The translations under genes and the position numbers were made by a program. This document shows positions 23,440 to 31,381 of a stretch of 31,642 nt of DNA, in pieces. Positions within the stretch are counted from its first letter, which is position 1. Every line of letters begins with the position of its first letter. Source of the stretch: Muribaculum sp. (GTDB taxonomy: Bacteria; Bacillota; Clostridia; Lachnospirales; Lachnospiraceae); contig JAMPHH010000035.1 in the NCBI GenBank assembly GCA_023663505.1, forward strand, positions 1 through 31,642. Reading direction: 5' to 3'. The notes beneath the pieces are model-generated. The model saw only the letters and a program-made list of their open reading frames with translations, searched no databases and was not told the DNA's origin.

Positions 23440-24804
23440 ATGATCAACCAGTATGAGGTAATTGAGACCAATGAAATGATTGAAAAGGAAAATCTGGACG
23501 TGCGCACTATCACGCTGGGCATAAGTTTGTTGGACTGCATTGATTCAGACCTGCATAAATTGGGAGAGCGAATCCGCAATAAGATATTCGAGGCGGCAAA
23601 GGATCTTGTTCATGTGGGGGAGGAGATCTCCAGAGAATACGGTATCCCCATCGTCCACAAGCGGATTGCCGTGACTCCCATTGCGCTGGTGGGCGGGACT
23701 GCCTGTCGGACGAAGGAGGACTTTGCTTATCTGGCGAAGGTCCTTGACGATGTGGCGCATGAGGTTGGAGTGAACTTTATCGGCGGATACTCCGCTTTAG
23801 TAACCAAGGGAATGACGCCTGCAGATGAGCTTTTGATCCGCTCGATTCCGCTGGCATTGTCTGCCACGGAGCGGGTGTGCAGCTCTGTTAATCTCGGTTC
23901 TACCCGCACCGGCATCAATATGGACGCGGTGAAGCTCATGGGCGAGGTGATCAAGGAGACCGCGGAGTACACCAAGGACGAGGATTCACTGGGCTGTGCC
24001 AAGCTGGTGGTCTTCTGTAATGCGCCGGACGATAATCCGTTTATGGCGGGAGCGTTCCACGGCGTCACGGAGGCGGACAGGATCATCAATGTGGGAGTCA
24101 GCGGTCCGGGCGTGGTGAAGAATGCATTGGAGCGCGTGCGTGGAGAGAATTTTGAGGTGTTGTGTGAGACCATCAAGAAAACGGCATTTAAAGTGACCCG
24201 CGTGGGACAGCTTGTGGCAAAGGAGGCTTCAAGGCTGCTGAATGTGCCTTTCGGGATCGTAGATCTGTCTCTTGCGCCCACGCCGGCGATCGGGGACAGT
24301 GTGGCGGATATCCTGTGTGAGATCGGACTGGAATATGCGGGTGCACCCGGAACCACGGCAGCCCTCGCGCTCCTGAATGATCAGGTGAAAAAGGGTGGTG
24401 TGATGGCGTCCTCCTATGTGGGAGGCTTGAGCGGCGCGTTTATTCCCGTAAGTGAGGATCAGGGGATGATAGACGCCGTGACCGCAGGGGCGCTTTCCCT
24501 TGAAAAGCTCGAGGCAATGACCTGTGTTTGCTCCGTGGGGCTTGATATGATCGCAGTTCCCGGGGATACCAAGGCAACTACGCTCTCCGGAATCATAGCC
24601 GATGAGATGGCGATCGGCATGGTGAATCAGAAGACCACGGCGGTGCGTATCATTCCCGTGGTAGGCAAGGGAGTGGGGGAGAAGGTAGAGTTCGGAGGAT
24701 TGTTGGGTTATGCGCCCATCATGCCCGTGAATCCTTTCTCCTGCGATGAATTTGTGAACCGAGGCGGAAGGATTCCCGCCCCGATTCACAGCTTTAAGAA
24801 TTAA
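23440..24804 (+). CDS. DUF711 / UPF0210 (PFL-like fold) family protein
   Basis: A 454-residue cytoplasmic protein of the UPF0210/DUF711 family, whose structure resembles the glycyl-radical enzyme barrel. Its reaction is unknown. Recognisable blocks are YEVIETNEMIEKENLDVRTI near the start, RIAVTPIALVGG, FIGGYSALVTKGMTPAD, SSVNLGSTRTGINMDAV, the loop GVSGPGVVK, LAPTPAIGDSVADIL and NPFSCDEFVNRGGRIPAP at the end. I do not see an obvious C-terminal glycyl-radical motif. The family usually begins at the ATG at 23440; an in-frame ATG at 23422 sits next to GGCGG and would add six residues. The upstream ACT gene is the usual partner. Confidence 0.9.
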   Translation: MINQYEVIETNEMIEKENLDVRTITLGISLLDCIDSDLHKLGERIRNKIFEAAKDLVHVGEEISREYGIPIVHKRIAVTPIALVGGTACRTKEDFAYLAKVLDDVAHEVGVNFIGGYSALVTKGMTPADELLIRSIPLALSATERVCSSVNLGSTRTGINMDAVKLMGEVIKETAEYTKDEDSLGCAKLVVFCNAPDDNPFMAGAFHGVTEADRIINVGVSGPGVVKNALERVRGENFEVLCETIKKTAFKVTRVGQLVAKEASRLLNVPFGIVDLSLAPTPAIGDSVADILCEIGLEYAGAPGTTAALALLNDQVKKGGVMASSYVGGLSGAFIPVSEDQGMIDAVTAGALSLEKLEAMTCVCSVGLDMIAVPGDTKATTLSGIIADEMAIGMVNQKTTAVRIIPVVGKGVGEKVEFGGLLGYAPIMPVNPFSCDEFVNRGGRIPAPIHSFKN

Positions 24805-24821
24805 TAAGGTCTGTAACGGGT

Positions 24822-26090
24822 TCAGACGATCACGAGAGGGATGCGATACTCGCTGACCATGGGAGTGCCGGAGCGGATAGCGGCGGCGCTTCTGTATACA
24901 GCGTTCATTCGCAGCTCTCTTTTTAACATGGCGAGACTGGTCTCGTCTAACATCTGTTCCGCATCCGCGAGCTTGGTCAAAAGAGGGATGCAGGCGTTTT
25001 CCTTGATGGCGGCAAGCAGCCCCTCCGCGTCCTTGCGAAAGCCTAGAACGCGGGCATAATTTATGTAATCGGTCTGTTGAAACAGCTCCATTTCATCTGT
25101 CCTGATATTGAGCAAAATATGCATCAGGCATCGGCTGATGCGCGTGAAGGTCATGTCCTTGGTCTTAAGCAGCTCACAGAAGCTGTGGAAGCTTGTAAAG
25201 TCACACAGATGGTTGCGGATACGGTCAGAGAGCTCCTCGGAGACGTCAAGATAGCTCGTGTAACCCTCGTCCGACTCCATCAGCAGCTTGTAGTGCAGAG
25301 CGCCGGACAGATCGTTGATATGCAGGCATTGACCGTCTGCAATGGCGGCGCTCAGTATCTCATAGGCGGATTCCGGCATCTGGTCGGAGAGCGCCTGCAG
25401 ATTGCCGCCGTCATAAATCGCGTGTCGAAGCGCCAAGGCCGAGCTCTGGTGCGTCCCCAGCATTCTGTCATGATAGTCGGAGGAGGTGCGCTTGGTCGTC
25501 ACGGGCTTTATGGTGCTTTTCCTGCGCCTGAGCGCCTTCAGATAGGCGATGCCCAGAATATTGTTGGCGGAGGAGAGGATATCTCTGCAATCGCTCAGAT
25601 CAGGACGAAACCGCATCAGCGCGGTGGTTCTTGCGTTGGGATAGGAAAGCCCCTGCTTTAAATATTGCTTTAGAAGGGTGCAATACTCCTCCGGCTCGTC
25701 CTCTAAGATGTCAGCTATCTGCTGAAGTGTGTCCACGTCCCCGCGCTCACTGCCAAAGCACAGGAAATCGACCACGCCCAGTTTATCCAAGAGCGTCACG
25801 GCGCCTGTGGCAAAATAATCCGCACTGGAGGCGGAATAGAGCGTAGGAAGCTCTATCACCAGATCAGCCCCGTTTCTGAGAGCCATCTCGGCGCGTTTGA
25901 ATTTGTCCAAAAGGGCGGGTGTGCCTCTCTGCATGAAGCTCCCGCTCATGACAATGATCGTATAGTCCGCCTTGGTCTGGGCTTTGGCGTCTTGTAATTG
26001 ATAGCCATGTCCGTTGTGAAAGGGATTATACTCAGCGATCACGCCGTTTACCTTTAATTCCCGATTGCTTTGTTGATTCGAAGTGTTCAC
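24822..26090 (-). CDS. tmcAL: tRNA(Met) cytidine acetate ligase TmcAL (YlbM-like nucleotidyltransferase)
   Basis: Activates acetate with ATP to acetylate C34 of elongator tRNA-Met (ac4C), as shown for the B. subtilis member of the family. Residues 15-28 carry GVIAEYNPFHNGH, with the HxGH nucleotidyltransferase motif at 25-28; SGSFMQRGTPALLDKFKRA, LVIELPTLYSASSADYFA and TSSDYHD blocks follow. The 422-residue length fits. I chose the GTG at 26090 because a perfect AGGAGG lies five bases upstream and family homology starts shortly after; an open frame continues to 26144 without a ribosome binding site. It is transcribed convergently with the DUF711 gene and divergently from pta. Confidence 0.92.
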   Translation of the reverse strand: MNTSNQQSNRELKVNGVIAEYNPFHNGHGYQLQDAKAQTKADYTIIVMSGSFMQRGTPALLDKFKRAEMALRNGADLVIELPTLYSASSADYFATGAVTLLDKLGVVDFLCFGSERGDVDTLQQIADILEDEPEEYCTLLKQYLKQGLSYPNARTTALMRFRPDLSDCRDILSSANNILGIAYLKALRRRKSTIKPVTTKRTSSDYHDRMLGTHQSSALALRHAIYDGGNLQALSDQMPESAYEILSAAIADGQCLHINDLSGALHYKLLMESDEGYTSYLDVSEELSDRIRNHLCDFTSFHSFCELLKTKDMTFTRISRCLMHILLNIRTDEMELFQQTDYINYARVLGFRKDAEGLLAAIKENACIPLLTKLADAEQMLDETSLAMLKRELRMNAVYRSAAAIRSGTPMVSEYRIPLVIV

Positions 26091-26152
26091 GATTACCTCC
26101 TGTGGATCTAGTGTGTGAAAAAAATAACATACAGTAAAACACATATTATATC

Positions 26153-26181
26153 TTGTTAAATATTTACAAATTTAGTATAAT
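26153..26181 (+). promoter_or_regulatory. Promoter of pta
   Basis: TTGTTA (26153-26158), a 17-bp spacer and a perfect TATAAT (26176-26181), 61 bases before the pta start codon. A second TATAAT lies on the minus strand at 26150-26145, pointing to tmcAL, so the two promoters sit back to back in an AT-rich stretch. Confidence 0.72.
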
Positions 26182-26242
26182 ACAAGTATCTGAATTTGTT
26201 AAGATGTTTTACAAATTTTGTTGACGGAAAGGAGAAATGGAC

Positions 26243-27244
26243 ATGTCATACATTGACACAATCAAGGAGAGAGCAAAGCTCGACAAGAAAACAATCGTAC
26301 TGCCGGAGTCTAATGACAAGAGGACGTTGTTGGCGGCGGCAAAGCTGATGGAGGAAGGCATTGCGGACATTATCATGATCGGCGACGAGGAGAAGATCAT
26401 GGATGGTGCCGGATGGTTGGAGATTGATCTCACCGGAGTGAAGATTGTGAATCCCAAGACCACCGATAAGCTGGACTCTTATGTGAACCTGTTGTATGAG
26501 ACCAGAAAGGCGAAGGGCATGACGGAGGAGATGGCGAGGGATATTCTCTTGAAGGATTACCTGACCTTCGGCATCGTGATGGTAAAGGCAAACGAGGCGG
26601 ACGGCATGGTTGCCGGAGCGTGCCATTCCACCGCGGATACGCTCAGACCCGCGCTGCAGATACTTAAGACAGCACCCGGCGTAAAGCTTGTATCGGCATT
26701 TTTTGTCATGGATACCCAGTTCAGGGAGATGGGAGAGAATGGCGCGTTTATTTTTGCGGACTGTGGTCTGAATCAGGATCCCACCGCGGAGGAGCTGGCA
26801 GCAATCGCGGACTCCTCCTCCAGAAGCTTTAAGGCTCTGGTAGGTCCTAAGCCTGTGATCGCAATGCTCAGCCACTCGACCAAGGGCAGTGCCAAGCATG
26901 CGTTGGTAGACAAGGTTGTGGAGGCTACCAATATCGCGAAGGAGCAGTACCCCAATCTGGTGTTGGACGGCGAGCTGCAGCTTGATGCCGCTCTGGTACC
27001 CTCTGTTATGAAGACCAAGGCGCCCGGAAGTCCCGTGGGAGGCATGGCGAACGTATTGATCTTCCCCAATTTGGACGCGGGCAATATCGGATATAAGCTG
27101 GTGCAGAGATTGGGCGGAGCCGAGGCTTACGGTCCTATGCTTCAGGGCATTGCAAAGCCTGTGAATGACCTCTCCCGAGGCTGCTCATGGCAGGATATCG
27201 TGGGTGTTGTTGCCCTCACCGCAGTGCAGGCCCAGCTGGTTTAA
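26243..27244 (+). CDS. pta: Phosphate acetyltransferase
   Basis: Converts acetyl-CoA and phosphate to acetyl phosphate, the first half of the ATP-yielding acetate pathway. It is the short, single-domain (PTA_PTB) form of 333 residues. Visible blocks include KKTIVLPESNDKRTL, DGMVAGACHSTADTLRPALQ (the substrate-binding loop), FADCGLNQDPTAEELA, AMLSHSTKGSA, ELQLDAALVPS and the C-terminal FPNLDAGNIGYKLVQRLGGA. ATG 26243 is eight bases after AAAGGAG; ATG 26237 is in frame but too close. ackA follows, as in most fermenting clostridia. Confidence 0.96.
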   Translation: MSYIDTIKERAKLDKKTIVLPESNDKRTLLAAAKLMEEGIADIIMIGDEEKIMDGAGWLEIDLTGVKIVNPKTTDKLDSYVNLLYETRKAKGMTEEMARDILLKDYLTFGIVMVKANEADGMVAGACHSTADTLRPALQILKTAPGVKLVSAFFVMDTQFREMGENGAFIFADCGLNQDPTAEELAAIADSSSRSFKALVGPKPVIAMLSHSTKGSAKHALVDKVVEATNIAKEQYPNLVLDGELQLDAALVPSVMKTKAPGSPVGGMANVLIFPNLDAGNIGYKLVQRLGGAEAYGPMLQGIAKPVNDLSRGCSWQDIVGVVALTAVQAQLV

Positions 27245-27259
27245 TTCCCGCGGTCAGGG

Positions 27260-27281
27260 AGCCAAGTTAATATAGTTGGCT
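27260..27281 (+). repeat. Small hairpin between pta and ackA
   Basis: AGCCAA (27260-27265) and TTGGCT (27276-27281) form a 6-bp stem with a 10-base loop, followed by TTTG only. It is too weak to call a terminator, but it could reduce read-through or protect an mRNA end. Confidence 0.35.
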
Positions 27282-27314
27282 TTGTGAGAGCCCAATGTGT
27301 AATGCTTACGAGGC

Positions 27315-27331
27315 TTGTTCTGAACAGCTAC
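27315..27331 (+). repeat. Dispersed intergenic motif, copy 4
   Basis: TTGTTCTGAACAGCTAC, one base shorter than the other copies (one G missing), 34 bases before the ackA start codon. Confidence 0.42.
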
Positions 27332-27364
27332 AAAATATAGATAGATAGAAAGGTAGATAATCCA

Positions 27365-28558
27365 ATGAATATATTAGTTATCAATTGCGGAAGTTCTTCC
27401 CTGAAATATCAGGTTATCAACTCTGACACGGAGCAGTGTATCGCAAAGGGACTTTGTGAGAGAATCGGCATTGACGGCAGCCAGATCACTTATGCGCCCG
27501 CAGGCGGTGAGAAGGAAGTGACCGTGACTCCCATGCCGGATCACACCGAGGCGATTCGTCTGGTGTTGGACGCGTTGACAAACGCTAAGACGGGCGTTGT
27601 CAAGAGCCTTGACGAGATTGGCGCCGTGGGACACCGCGTGGTGCATGGCGGTGAGAAATTCGCAGCCTCCACGATCATCACGGACGAGGTGATGAAGGCG
27701 ATCGAGGAGTGCAATGACCTTGCACCGCTGCACAACCCTGCCAATATCATCGGCATCAATGCCTGCAAGAAGCTGATGCCCGGCACCCCCATGGTGGCAG
27801 TGTTCGACACCGCTTTTCATCAGACCATGCCGGAGGAGGCTTATATGTATGGTCTCCCCTATGAGTATTATAAGAAATACAAGATCAGAAGATACGGTTT
27901 CCACGGAACCAGTCATTCCTATGTATCCAAGAGGGCGGCTGAGGTGCTCGGCAAGAAGTATGAGGATTTGAAGATCATTGTCTGCCATCTGGGGAACGGG
28001 GCAAGCATCTCCGCCGTCAAGAACGGCAAATGTGTGGATACCTCCATGGGTCTGACTCCCTTGGAGGGGTTGATCATGGGCACCCGCTCCGGCGATATCG
28101 ACCCCGCTATCATGGAGTTTATCGCGCATAAGGAGAATAAGTCGATTGACGAGATTATGACGGTTCTGAATAAGCAGTCCGGCGTGTTGGGGTTGTCTGA
28201 TAACCTTTCCTCTGATTTCCGTGATCTGGAGGCGGGGCACAATAAGGGCGACGCCAATGCGACCAGAACCCTTAAGACCTTCTGCTATCGTGTGGCAAAA
28301 TACATCGGGGCTTATGTGGCGGCGATGAACGGCGTGGACGTGATCTGCTTTACGGCGGGCGTTGGTGAGAACGCGGCGTTGGTGAGAACCATGGTCTGTG
28401 AGTATCTCGGCTATCTGGGCGTGACCATTGACCCTGCGGCAAACGGCAAGCGCGGTGAGGACATCGCGATCTCCACCCCTGACAGTAAGACCACGGTGAT
28501 GGTGATTCCCACCAACGAGGAGCTTGCAATTGCGCGTGAGACCGTGAGATTGGTGTAA
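27365..28558 (+). CDS. ackA: Acetate kinase
   Basis: Transfers phosphate from acetyl phosphate to ADP, producing acetate and ATP. The 397-residue length is standard. Signature blocks are ILVINCGSSSLKYQ at the N-terminus, VGHRVVHGGEKF, FDTAFHQTMP, the RRYGFHGTSHSYVS catalytic region, CHLGNGASISAV, GLIMGTRSGDIDP, FTAGVGENAALVR and TNEELAIARET near the end. The ribosome binding site is AAAGGTAG. It lies 120 bases after pta and probably shares its transcript, although the gap contains a small hairpin and copy 4 of the dispersed motif. Confidence 0.97.
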   Translation: MNILVINCGSSSLKYQVINSDTEQCIAKGLCERIGIDGSQITYAPAGGEKEVTVTPMPDHTEAIRLVLDALTNAKTGVVKSLDEIGAVGHRVVHGGEKFAASTIITDEVMKAIEECNDLAPLHNPANIIGINACKKLMPGTPMVAVFDTAFHQTMPEEAYMYGLPYEYYKKYKIRRYGFHGTSHSYVSKRAAEVLGKKYEDLKIIVCHLGNGASISAVKNGKCVDTSMGLTPLEGLIMGTRSGDIDPAIMEFIAHKENKSIDEIMTVLNKQSGVLGLSDNLSSDFRDLEAGHNKGDANATRTLKTFCYRVAKYIGAYVAAMNGVDVICFTAGVGENAALVRTMVCEYLGYLGVTIDPAANGKRGEDIAISTPDSKTTVMVIPTNEELAIARETVRLV

Positions 28559-28626
28559 AGAGCTTCCCGCACCGAGCGGTGCATAGACAGAAGCTTAAAA
28601 CGTGATATGGCATATTGAGTTATCCG

Positions 28627-28668
28627 CCGCCAAATGACCTGATGATCGTCGTGGTCATTTGGCGGTTT
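28627..28668 (+). terminator. Strong hairpin after pta-ackA (probable terminator)
   Basis: CCGCCAAATGACC (28627-28639) and GGTCATTTGGCGG (28653-28665) are perfect 13-bp complements with a 13-base loop, followed by only TTT. It is a terminator candidate on stem strength, with a weak T-tract. A second small hairpin, GCACC/GGTGC, sits at 28569-28582. Confidence 0.65.
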
Positions 28669-28717
28669 GTCGTAATGGTTAAGACTTCGGATTTATGGAA
28701 TCAGACTTAAGGGGCGA

Positions 28718-29773
28718 ATGCCGCGGATGGTTATGATGAGGAGTATGATGGAGATGGAATTTGAGGCGATTTTAGATGGAGAGGAATACAATTTCATAAA
28801 GACAGACCCTCATTTGGGCAGGCATGTGATCCTTTTGGGGCTTGCGGGGAGCTATTCCTATGGGACGGATATTGACACCAGTGATATCGATATCCGCGGG
28901 ATCACGCTGAATTGCAAGTCTGATCTGATCGGTCTCACGCAATATGAGCAGTATGTAGATGACGCTACGGATACGGTGATTTATGCTTTTAACAAGATCA
29001 TCAACCTGCTTCTAAGCTGCAATCCCAACACCATAGAGCTGTTGGGGCTAAAGCCTGAGCATTATCTGTATCTGAGCGATATCGGGCAGGAGCTTCTCGA
29101 CCACAGGAAGCTCTTTCTCTCCAAGCGGGCGATCAATTCCTTTGGCGGATACGCAGATGCACAGCTTCGGAGACTGCAGAATGCCTTGGCGAGGGATTCC
29201 TATCCGCAGAGAGAGCGGGAGCAGCATATTTTTAATTCCGTGAGGAACGCCATGCACGACTTTAACAGCAAATATAAGAGTTATCGCGAGGGCTGTATTG
29301 AAATATACATCGACAAGGCGGAGAATCCCGAATTGGAGACGGAGATTTTTGTCGATGCGGATCTAAGGCATTATCCGCTTAGGGATTACGCGAGCATGTG
29401 GAACACCATGGCGAACGTGGTCAGGGATTATGACAAAATCGGCAAGCGCAACAGGAAGAAGGACAACCCTCACCTGAATAAGCACGCCATGCACTTGCTT
29501 AGATTGTTTATGATGGCGCTGGATATCTTGGAAAAGGGAGAGATCAATACTTACAGGGAAAAGGAGCATGAGCTCCTGATGGATATCCGTTTCGGCAAAT
29601 TTCAGAAGGAGGACGGAACCTTTCAGGATTCCTTTTATGAGCTGCTCGCGGAGTATGAAAAGCGGCTTCATTACGCGGCGGAGCACACGGAGCTTCCTGA
29701 GGAGCCGGATCTGGCGCAGGTGCAGGAATGGGTGATGTCTGTGAATGAAAGGGTGGTCAGAGATGAAATATAA
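28718..29773 (+). CDS. Nucleotidyltransferase (YcgL-like, DNA polymerase beta superfamily)
   Basis: A 351-residue predicted nucleotidyltransferase. The catalytic loop is GLAGSYSYGTDIDTSDIDIRG (shown here minus its role), with GS at residues 44-45 and the metal aspartates D56 and D58. It is followed by the helical substrate region NPNTIELLGL and a longer helical C-terminal part containing NAMHDF and LNKHAMHLLRL. The substrate is unknown; relatives occur in phages and in toxin-antitoxin or defence-like settings as well as in chromosomal pairs. The start is uncertain: ATG 28718 follows AAGGGG closely, and ATGs at 28745-28754 follow AGGAG. The stop overlaps the start of a stub of what looks like its usual second gene. 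Confidence 0.8.
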   Translation: MPRMVMMRSMMEMEFEAILDGEEYNFIKTDPHLGRHVILLGLAGSYSYGTDIDTSDIDIRGITLNCKSDLIGLTQYEQYVDDATDTVIYAFNKIINLLLSCNPNTIELLGLKPEHYLYLSDIGQELLDHRKLFLSKRAINSFGGYADAQLRRLQNALARDSYPQREREQHIFNSVRNAMHDFNSKYKSYREGCIEIYIDKAENPELETEIFVDADLRHYPLRDYASMWNTMANVVRDYDKIGKRNRKKDNPHLNKHAMHLLRLFMMALDILEKGEINTYREKEHELLMDIRFGKFQKEDGTFQDSFYELLAEYEKRLHYAAEHTELPEEPDLAQVQEWVMSVNERVVRDEI

Positions 29774-29855
29774 GAATTATGAAGGACCGGTGGAAGAGCT
29801 GGTGCGGATGAAATTAAGAGAGATTGAGGAGGAGCGATATGGGAGTAGGGTTTAA
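29763..29855 (+). pseudogene. 5' stub of a second nucleotidyltransferase gene
   Basis: A 30-codon frame begins at ATG 29763, overlapping the previous stop by 11 bases, as expected for a translationally coupled partner. Its first residues, including VEELVRMKLREIEEE, resemble the N-terminus of the ~260-residue nucleotidyltransferases that often follow the YcgL-like gene; the expected ESGSRAWGF...D catalytic loop should come next but is absent. The frame instead runs into RYGSRV and a stop inside the next gene. I read it as a truncated remnant left when downstream DNA was replaced. It could also be a real 30-residue leader peptide, though this is less likely. Confidence 0.5.
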
Positions 29856-30255
29856 GGTTGATTTTTATTGGCATGAGATTGGACATGGGGATTTCCTGCA
29901 TTCCTTCTTTTCTACAATATGCTATCATTTGGAGGGCAGGCGATGGGGCTCAAAATACCCGTATCTGATGAACAAATTGTATCAGGGCAGCCTGGCGTGG
30001 GAGGACGTAAAATTCGCGAGGGAGGAGCTTAAAGGTGTGGAAAGAGGTTTGAGGAAGCTCAAACCGTCCAAGGTGATTTGGGATATTGAGGATTTATCCA
30101 AGAGACCGCCATGGGGAGACAATATAAGTGAGAGTATCACGGATTTGTCAAATTACTTCGTGACCAGTGGCGGACGTGACCTGATCACTATACTTTTTGA
30201 TGTGTTTGACGAAGCGGAATCGAGAAAACATGCGGTTGAGATTGTGGGGTTTTAG
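29839..30255 (+). CDS. Imm70-like immunity protein (orphan)
   Basis: A 138-residue protein that I recognise as Imm70-like: it has VGFKVDFYWHEIG, FLHSFFSTICYHLE, WGSKYPYLMNKLYQG, SKVIWDIEDLSKRPPWG and LSNYFVTSGGRDL, the blocks seen in this immunity family of polymorphic toxin systems. Such proteins neutralise a cognate toxin delivered by a neighbouring cell. No toxin gene is in the window. The start ATG follows AGGAGG at 29827-29832, which is built from codons of the truncated nucleotidyltransferase stub, so the immunity gene now uses that gene's transcript and sequence for expression. Family call by eye; moderately sure. Confidence 0.72.
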   Translation: MGVGFKVDFYWHEIGHGDFLHSFFSTICYHLEGRRWGSKYPYLMNKLYQGSLAWEDVKFAREELKGVERGLRKLKPSKVIWDIEDLSKRPPWGDNISESITDLSNYFVTSGGRDLITILFDVFDEAESRKHAVEIVGF

Positions 30256-30291
30256 GAATGTGCGGTGTCCCTATCAAGAATAATGTTCTTA

Positions 30292-30320
30292 TTGAAAAAA
30301 GGAGATTCCTTTAGTATAAT
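30292..30320 (+). promoter_or_regulatory. Promoter of the Rpn-type gene
   Basis: TTGAAA (30292-30297), a 17-bp spacer and a perfect TATAAT (30315-30320), near consensus, 66 bases before the start codon. Confidence 0.75.
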
Positions 30321-30385
30321 GGGGCTATGGCAGAAAGGGTTGGGGAGATCTTATCACACACTTTTTGCAGAAAGGCAGGAGGCTG

Positions 30386-31381
30386 TTGAAAGCAGATACG
30401 ATAACAAAAGATTATGTGAAAGATGCCGGTATATTTGCTGACATATTTAATTATTATATTTACGGTGGGAGACAGGTTATACAGCCTGAACAGCTCACAG
30501 AGCGTGATCCCACGAAGATTGCGCTGCCGTATGGTACTGATGGTGCAGTGGTTCCGGTTCAAAAGTTCCGTGACGTGCAGAAGCTTTACGCTGCGATGAC
30601 AGACGGGAAGATGGAATATGTGCTTTATGGTGCGGAGTCACAGGCGAAGATCCATTATGCTATGGCAGTAAGGAACAATCTGTATGATGCGCTAGAATAT
30701 GCAGGGCAGGTAGAGGAAGCGGCAAAATCACATCGACAGGAGATGAGAAACAAAGCCACGCTTTGTTTGCAGAATGAACAAGGTAGCACAAATGCTGACA
30801 TAGATAAAAAGATTCCAAGCTCAGGTGAATTTTTAAGCGGTTTTTGGAGGGAGGACAGGCTAATCCCATCAATTACTGTGACAATCTTTTTTGGATCAGA
30901 TGAATGGGACGGACCGTTAAGCTTGTTTGACATGATGGATGTGTCAGACCCAGATGTGTTGGCTTGTATGGACAATTACCATGTACGGTTGATTGCTCCG
31001 GCGCAGATGTCGGATGAGGAGATTATGAAATTTCAATCAAGCTTACGGGAAGTCTTATTGTTCATCAAATATGCTAAAGATAAGGAAAATCTGAACAGGA
31101 TACTGAGAGACAATGAGGAGCGGTTCCGAGGAGTGGAGCGCAGAGCGGCAGATGTAATTGAAGCGATTACAAATTCCCGTTTGAAATATGATGAAAGTGA
31201 GGAGGCGGTTAATATGTGTCAGGCGATTCAGGAAATGAGGATGGAGTCAGAAATGAAAAAGGCTCAGGAGATTGCAAAAAATCTTTACGAAATGGGGCTA
31301 GATGTTGAAAAGATATCCCAAGGCGTGGGATATGATGTGGAAACAGTGAAAGAGTGGCTTGGGATATCTAAGGCTGTTTAG
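30386..31381 (+). CDS. Rpn-family / PD-(D/E)XK transposase-like nuclease
   Basis: A 331-residue protein of the abundant clostridial Rpn/PDDEXK family (relatives of recombination-promoting nucleases). The N-terminus (TITKDYVKDAGIFADIFNYY, then GGRQVIQPEQL) and the block YVLYGAESQAKIHYAMAVRN with the E-x-Q motif are characteristic; the C-terminus ends in a small helix-turn region (MGLDVEKISQGVGYDVETVKEWL) that resembles the degenerate repeats common in this family. Start choice: a TTG at 30386 is in frame three bases after AGGAGG (30377-30382) and fits the family start; a TTG at 30365 would add seven residues. It has its own strong promoter and is probably a selfish or mobile element. Confidence 0.8.
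   Translation: MKADTITKDYVKDAGIFADIFNYYIYGGRQVIQPEQLTERDPTKIALPYGTDGAVVPVQKFRDVQKLYAAMTDGKMEYVLYGAESQAKIHYAMAVRNNLYDALEYAGQVEEAAKSHRQEMRNKATLCLQNEQGSTNADIDKKIPSSGEFLSGFWREDRLIPSITVTIFFGSDEWDGPLSLFDMMDVSDPDVLACMDNYHVRLIAPAQMSDEEIMKFQSSLREVLLFIKYAKDKENLNRILRDNEERFRGVERRAADVIEAITNSRLKYDESEEAVNMCQAIQEMRMESEMKKAQEIAKNLYEMGLDVEKISQGVGYDVETVKEWLGISKAV

Noticed and set aside
24810..24827. Hairpin GTCTG/CAGAC between the convergent DUF711 and tmcAL genes as a terminator
   Set aside because: The stem is only five base pairs, overlaps the tmcAL stop and lacks a T-tract on either strand.
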